Source of the DNA: Locusta migratoria
Lineage: Eukaryota > Arthropoda > Insecta > Orthoptera > Acrididae
Direction: 5' to 3'
Assembly (NCBI GenBank): GCA_026315105.1
Contig: CM048744.1
Coordinates: 22,795,759-22,859,758, forward strand
DNA: 64,000 nucleotides
Both the position numbers and the translations under genes were made by a program. The notes under the pieces were generated by a model that was given only the letters and a program-made list of their open reading frames with translations, did no database searches and was not told where the DNA came from. Position 1 is the stretch's first letter, and each line of letters opens with the position of its first letter. Positions 59,576 through 64,000 of this stretch are shown here, one piece after another.

Positions 59576-59798
59576 TTTGATGCGAGTTACGCAATGTTTC
59601 TCCTGCAGGTTCAACTTTTGGCGCTTCGCCACAGCTCCTCCCCTTCACGCTTTCCATATCGCTACGCCTCTACACACGAGAGAGCCTTCTTACATAACGG
59701 CAACTGCAGTGCTGCTACAATGGCAGATTATCGCAGATTTAAGTGAGTTTCGACGTGGTGTTATAGTCGGTGCACGACAGATGTGACACTGCGTCTCA

Positions 59799-59990
59799 GC
59801 CGGCTGCGGTGACCGAGGGGACTGAGGCGCGCCAGTCACGGTCTGCACGGCCACTACGGTCGGGGGTTCGAATCCCCCCTCGGGCATGGATATTTGTGCC
59901 GTCCTGAGTGCTAGCTAGCTCATACGTGGTTTGTAAGTTTAGGGACTGATGACCTCGTAGTTAAGTCCCATAAGCTATACAAACATTTGA
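59799..59990 (+). mobile_element. tRNA-derived SINE (family I) in Tc1
   Basis: Head GCCGGCTGCGGTGACCGAGG, B box GGTTCGAATCC, tail GGGACTGATGACCTCGTAGTTAAGTCCC, ending ACAAACATTTGA. A candidate short duplication GTCTCA occurs at 59793-59798 and 59996-60001. Confidence 0.93.
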
Positions 59991-60410
59991 ACAGTGTCTC
60001 ACAGGCAGTTTCACAATGAGATTTCCCAGCACTGCCATTTCACGAGTTCGCCGTGAATATCGGGAATCCGGTGAAATATCGAATCTCCGACATCACTGCG
60101 ACTGTAAAAATATCCTGCAAGAACCGGAACAACGACTAAATAGAATCGTTCAACGGCAAACTGCTTGGTAATCAACAAGTCTCATCGTGTGAACCAATGA
60201 ACGAAACATCATTCATATCGGCTTTCGGAACCGAACACCCACTCGTCACCCTTGCTGACTGCACTCTTACTACTTGCCTGCGCCGGTCTGGCGGATCCCG
60301 TTTGCAATTGTATCGGGCGGATGGACTTGTCGGTGTATGCAGACAACCTCTTAAATCCACGGACCCTACATTTCATCAGGGGACTGTTCAAGCCTCTGTA
60401 CTGGTGCGTC

Positions 60411-60499
60411 TTGAATTAGTAGTGAACACAGACAAAACAGGAAATTGGTTCCAGTGGCCTCGTGGCCAGCAAAGTGACAGTAACAAGAACAGACACGAG

Positions 60500-60555
<56 letters not shown>

Positions 60556-60793
60556 AGCAGTATATATTACATTAGACAGTAATACTCAACTTATAAGTTC
60601 CTTGGAGTACGTCTGATACATTACAGTAATTAGAGTCCGCCTCCTGGATACTTGCAGTGTCGTTCCGAGGTGGAGAGAGTGTGCTATGACGGACGACCTC
60701 TGGTGGTAGAGCGCGGAGACACTGCGGCCAACCTGATGCGGAGTGACTTCTGTCGCATCAGGCGCCGTATCGCAGCTCTCGATACAGCAGTGT
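60411..60793. other. A-tailed insertion in Tc1, identity unknown
   Basis: Sequence not belonging to the transposase. It includes a 50-base poly-A (60503-60552) in its middle, with unrelated sequence on both sides. Probably a retroposed sequence plus something else. No tRNA boxes found. Confidence 0.5.
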
Positions 60794-61164
60794 GGGGCGT
60801 GTGCAGTTGCACTGATATGAGAACACTGATACATCTAAATACTACTGTCATGTGACATACCCGTACTCGTACGGGGCGACAAGCGGCGACCATTCGTGTC
60901 CATTGCGCAGTCCGTGAGACTTGTGCAATTCGAGCAGCAGAATGCGATCTTCCACACATTTCCAACTGGTTCAGAGTGGCTGTAGGAACACTATTCTAGT
61001 CACGAAGCATTGTTGAGTTATATGGGGAGCCTAGCAACGTGCGTTCAGAAGAGACCTGCACCCATCGTACAGTTTTACGGACAGGCCTGAAGGAAGCACG
61101 GCGTCAGTTCCCTCCAGCTCTGCTTCAGACAGTCCAGTCCGTGGCACGTGTGGACTGCAGTAGT

Positions 61165-61282
61165 TCTGCGAGCGCCGCGCTGAGTGGCCGCCTCTTCTAA
61201 CGCGTCATGCTGTCGACTGGGCGGCCGTTCCCGTCGGAAGTTCGACTCCTCCCTTTGGCGTGTGTGTGTGTGTTTGTGTGTC

Positions 61283-61322
<40 letters not shown>

Positions 61323-61345
61323 TGTCTTGTCCTTAATGTGTTACT
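61165..61345 (+). mobile_element. tRNA-derived SINE, diverged, with TG tract
   Basis: GCGCTGAGTGGCCGCCTCTT (A-box-like), GTCGGAAGTTCGACTCC (B-box-like), then a TG-rich tract and CTTGTCCTTAATGTG. Head order fits the SINE family, tail decayed. It follows the end of the Tc1 relic. Confidence 0.6.
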
Positions 61346-62434
61346 TCAAATTATTGATAACAAAGAGGTTGCTTTTTATTAAATTATTTAATACGACAGA
61401 CCTGTTTCCGCGTGAATGCCATCAGCTGTACTGTAAAATACAAAGGTTGGTATTCTGTCTAATTTAAGAAGATAATTGTACTTTCTACATAAACTGGTAG
61501 GTCTTCTTACCCTTGTAAGATCGCTGCTTCTCTTATATGTATAGGTTCTTATTTACATATGTAAAAGAACTGTTGTTGTTATAGCTTTAATATAACTGTA
61601 TATATACTTTTTTAATAAATATATATTATGTTGTCGATGTTTGACAGCTGTTTTGACAGATACGTCAGCGATATTACAAGTTTAGAATGCAATTATTTCT
61701 TTGCTATTATATAGAGCATATCTGGTCTTATTGGTAGGTCAATAGGATGTATGTAAATGATAAACCATATATTATTTTATGGAATTAATTTTGGTGTAAT
61801 TTTTTGCTTTTTATGGATCATACTAATTATATGGTTTCCAGTGATTACTTTTAATTTCGTGACAATAAAATCTGACGTATTTTTAAATTCCGTTTATCTC
61901 TTTGGAAGAATGGTACTAATAAAATTTTCCGAGCAACGCTTGTGTTTCATTTCGATTTCTTCATTTAAATTTGTTTAAGGTTAACTTGCGTGTGTAAATA
62001 AATTTCAACCTCTTCAAGAACGTTCATTATTGCTCCCTTTTGCGTGATATGTAAAATTTCCATGGCCTGCTCTATATTGTCTGCTATGGTGTTGTTCTTG
62101 CTTTCGCTATTACGAATATGCTCTCTGACAAATGGTTAAAGTCGACCACTGTACGTAACAAGAGCTTTGTTTTTGCACTAAAATTATTAAATGACTTCTG
62201 TGTATACTACTGGTCACTCCCTGCTATAAAATCTTGTTTCCTGGCGGAAACTGAGAACTGTCACGATTCAAATTACTTCAATAACAGGAAGTTTACACTA
62301 CAGTTCACACGTTATTACACACAAACATTAATAAGCGAGCCAGCACTGTGGAAGTTATCTTAGAAAGGTGGCTGAAAAAACATTTATGGCGCGACTGAAT
62401 TTAGATATGAGAAAAAATTGCATCTGAATTAGTT
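61346..62434. other. Unassigned AT-rich region
   Basis: No recognised feature; frames at 61757 and 62118 lack motifs. Confidence 0.5.
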
Positions 62435-63140
62435 CTCAGCGCTTGTGAAGAACAATATTAAGTAAAAGATGTAAGGTGCTCTAAAACTACAATTTAGAGG
62501 CAACTTACGAATTATGCTGAAATTAAACTTGTTTATTCAGTTAGAAAACAAGCAAAATGGGGAACCAATTTTGTTAATACAACAAAATGCATGTCTTACA
62601 TGGATTAATACAGACGGTGCCCAGCCTAAATTATACATGATTTAACGCTACTGGGGGAAAGAATTCACAAACAACACTCATTCTCTCTCACACACACGCA
62701 ATGCTACAGCGAAACTCATCAAAAACAGCGTGCTTAGACGATGCGGAAGCAGGCGCCGCTATCATAGGCGAAATTCAGCAAGTCGGAGGTAGCTGTCTCT
62801 AGTCTGTCGTGCCTGTTTTAAGTTGTGTGTGTGTGTACAGCGAGTTAAATTACAATTGAATCACGCTAACGGCGACACACGGCTACGTTACATGAACACA
62901 CTCCACTGAAGGTGAAGTGGTTGAAAGTCTATTATACAAAATCAGAGTGGATTCTTAAGTTGTAGTCTGTTCGAAATCGATCTAGAGAAGTGGTGTGATC
63001 TCAGGCTGCATACCCCGGAAGTGGAAACTCGGGCCCACGTGGTTCCGAAAACCGATAAAATTGAATAAATTCAGTTTCCGAAAATTGAAGAATATTAACT
63101 ACAGCATTAAACCAATAAAAATGCTTAGAATTATATAAGG
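62435..63140 (+). repeat. LTR-like copy related to the Gypsy 5' LTR
   Basis: Plus-strand sequence aligns in order to the minus-strand LTR 11060-10300: CAATATTAAGTAAAAG, ACTACAATTTA, ACCAATTTTGTTAATACAA, GATGCCCAGC/GGTGCCCAGC, GCGAAACTC, CAGGCGCCGC, GGCGAAATTCAGCAA, CTAACGGCGACACACGG, CCGATAAAA and TTTCCGAAAA. Homology fades after 63140, before a primer site would appear, and no gag follows. Solo or truncated LTR. Confidence 0.8.
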
Positions 63141-63578
63141 AAGCGAATAGGGGGCGATTGCAAAACCAGAAAAATGAAATAATCACAAAGTCGAAAAAAT
63201 AAAGTAAGAATTACTGCATGCAACCCATAGAAATGTTTAGTATTACACAACGAAGATATTGAAGGAGGTTGTAGAAGGCTCTGAGAGAATTACTGACAAA
63301 GACAGAGTGCGTACTACCAGACGGAGAAAAGACGGCAAAATTAATATAGGCGGGGAGAGAAGATCGCGAAATATTTGATGAAATCAGAAACATACCCGCA
63401 TAGTTACTTGACTGATGGGCATGGAACAAACCAGAGTGGAAGCTGAAGGCTTTGTTCTATGAACGAACCACGTGGAACACACATCACTCACGGAAGGAAT
63501 CGATGAGAAGATTTTTACATGCACTGTGTAAAATGAACATATCACCTATTAGAAATCGGGCCCCACAAAGCTAGAAAG
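63141..63578. other. Unassigned spacer
   Basis: No recognised feature; may be a diverged LTR end. Confidence 0.4.
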
Positions 63579-63590
63579 TATTTACACAGA

Positions 63591-63904
63591 TATGAAACTC
63601 TGGCAGATTAATATTGTGTGCCGGAACCGGGACTCGAACTTGGGACCTTTGTCTTTCGCGGGCAAGAGCACTACCGACTGTGCTATCCCGACACGACTCA
63701 CGATGCCGCCTCACAACTTTACTTTCGCCAGTACCTCGCCTCCTCCTTTCCAAACTTCACAGAAGCTCTCCTGCGAACCATGCAAGACTAGCACTCATGG
63801 AAGAAAGGGTATGGTGGAGACATGGCTTAGCCACAGCCACATTTTAATCTGCCAGGAAATTTCATATCATCGCACACTCCGCTGCGGAGTGAAAAGTTTC
63901 ATTC
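63591..63904 (-). mobile_element. tRNA-derived SINE (family II), minus strand
   Basis: Minus strand has a tRNA-like head (A-box-like CACAGTCGGTAGTGCTCTTG, B box AAGTTCGAGTCCC). It is framed by GGCAG/CTGCC inverted ends (TGAAACTCTGGCAG and CTGCCAGGAAATTTCA). Perfect 12-bp duplication TATTTACACAGA at 63579-63590 and 63905-63916. Longer than the sister copy at 19892, with an extra internal body. Confidence 0.92.
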
Positions 63905-64000
63905 TATTTACACAGAGTTTATACGCCGCCACATGTTCACAAAAGGTTTTAACATACCAAGCCGATATCAAGCTGCTACTAGAATCACGCAGATCGCGTT

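Larger units (their letters stand above)
59690..61164 (+). pseudogene. Tc1-like transposase, broken by insertions
   Basis: ATG at 59720 (MADYRRFK), then in another frame LSEFRRGVIVGARQM (HTH start). After the SINE at 59799-59990 come ISRVRREYRESGEISNLRHH and LNRIVQRQ. Then 60290-60400 has LQLYRADGLVGVCRQPLKST and GTVQAS. An insertion of about 380 bp with a poly-A follows, then VWGVCSCTDMRTLIHLNTT (60794), QFEQQNAIFHT (family QxDNATPHT, Asp lost) and RRQFPPALLQTVQS near the C-terminus (61110). Same family as 26165-26802. Confidence 0.82.

Overview
The window looks like intergenic or intronic DNA from a very large, repeat-rich arthropod genome. My best guess is an orthopteran (grasshopper or locust type). 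This is inferred from the mix of repeats: many tRNA-derived SINEs, LINEs of at least five kinds, a Gypsy LTR element, a Penelope-like element, Tc1, mariner, pogo-like and hAT remnants, and long microsatellites. I find no intact host protein-coding gene, rRNA or free-standing tRNA gene. Nearly every long reading frame is a piece of a transposable element.

Layout. 0.2-1.4 kb: one copy of a dispersed repeat whose second copy starts at 30.5 kb. 3.4-11.2 kb: a degraded Gypsy-type LTR retrotransposon on the minus strand (integrase, RNase H, RT, protease, gag, leader, tRNA-Lys-type primer site, then a long 5' LTR). A SINE has split its gag. A stretch resembling the LTR recurs on the plus strand at 62.4-63.1 kb. 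12.4-18.9 kb: two SINEs and a nearly full-length I-group LINE (RT plus RNase H). The LINE sits inside the 5' end of one of the SINEs. 19.0-20.5 kb: a mariner relic interrupted by another SINE. 20.5-23.7 kb: a pogo-like DNA transposon with terminal inverted repeats of about 430 bp. 23.7-27.6 kb: Tc1, SINE and LINE fragments. 28.4-29.8 kb: a Penelope-like element with RT and GIY-YIG remnants, followed by long AC/AG microsatellites. 30.5-35.0 kb: the second copy of the dispersed repeat, interrupted by a CR1/Jockey-like LINE and ending in five tandem units of about 168 bp. 35.8-36.8, 26.8-27.6 and 43.9-44.5 kb: three pieces of one RTE-like LINE. 37.2-37.7 kb: a mariner 3' end. 39.0-39.5 kb: a CpG-rich block. 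44.5-45.4 kb: a palindromic element with tRNA-like arms, plus a partial copy that preserves the empty site of a SINE insertion. 45.4-49.9 kb: a second LINE with a CCHC ORF1. 50-55 kb: degenerate tandem repeats. 56.5 kb: a hAT C-terminus. 58.4-59.2 kb: a second CpG-rich block. 59.6-61.2 kb: a Tc1 element cut by SINEs and an A-tailed insertion. 63.6-63.9 kb: a tRNA-derived element with a perfect 12-bp target duplication.

The elements form a layered parasite community. SINEs with Leu/Ser-like tRNA heads end in a hairpin that matches the 3' hairpin of the resident I-group LINE in position and loop but has a different stem. This suggests the SINEs borrow that LINE's reverse transcriptase. The LINE itself has landed inside one of these SINEs. 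Most coding pieces carry frameshifts, stops or lost catalytic residues. The youngest-looking is the I-group LINE, whose RT and RNase H lie in one open frame of about 1,000 codons.
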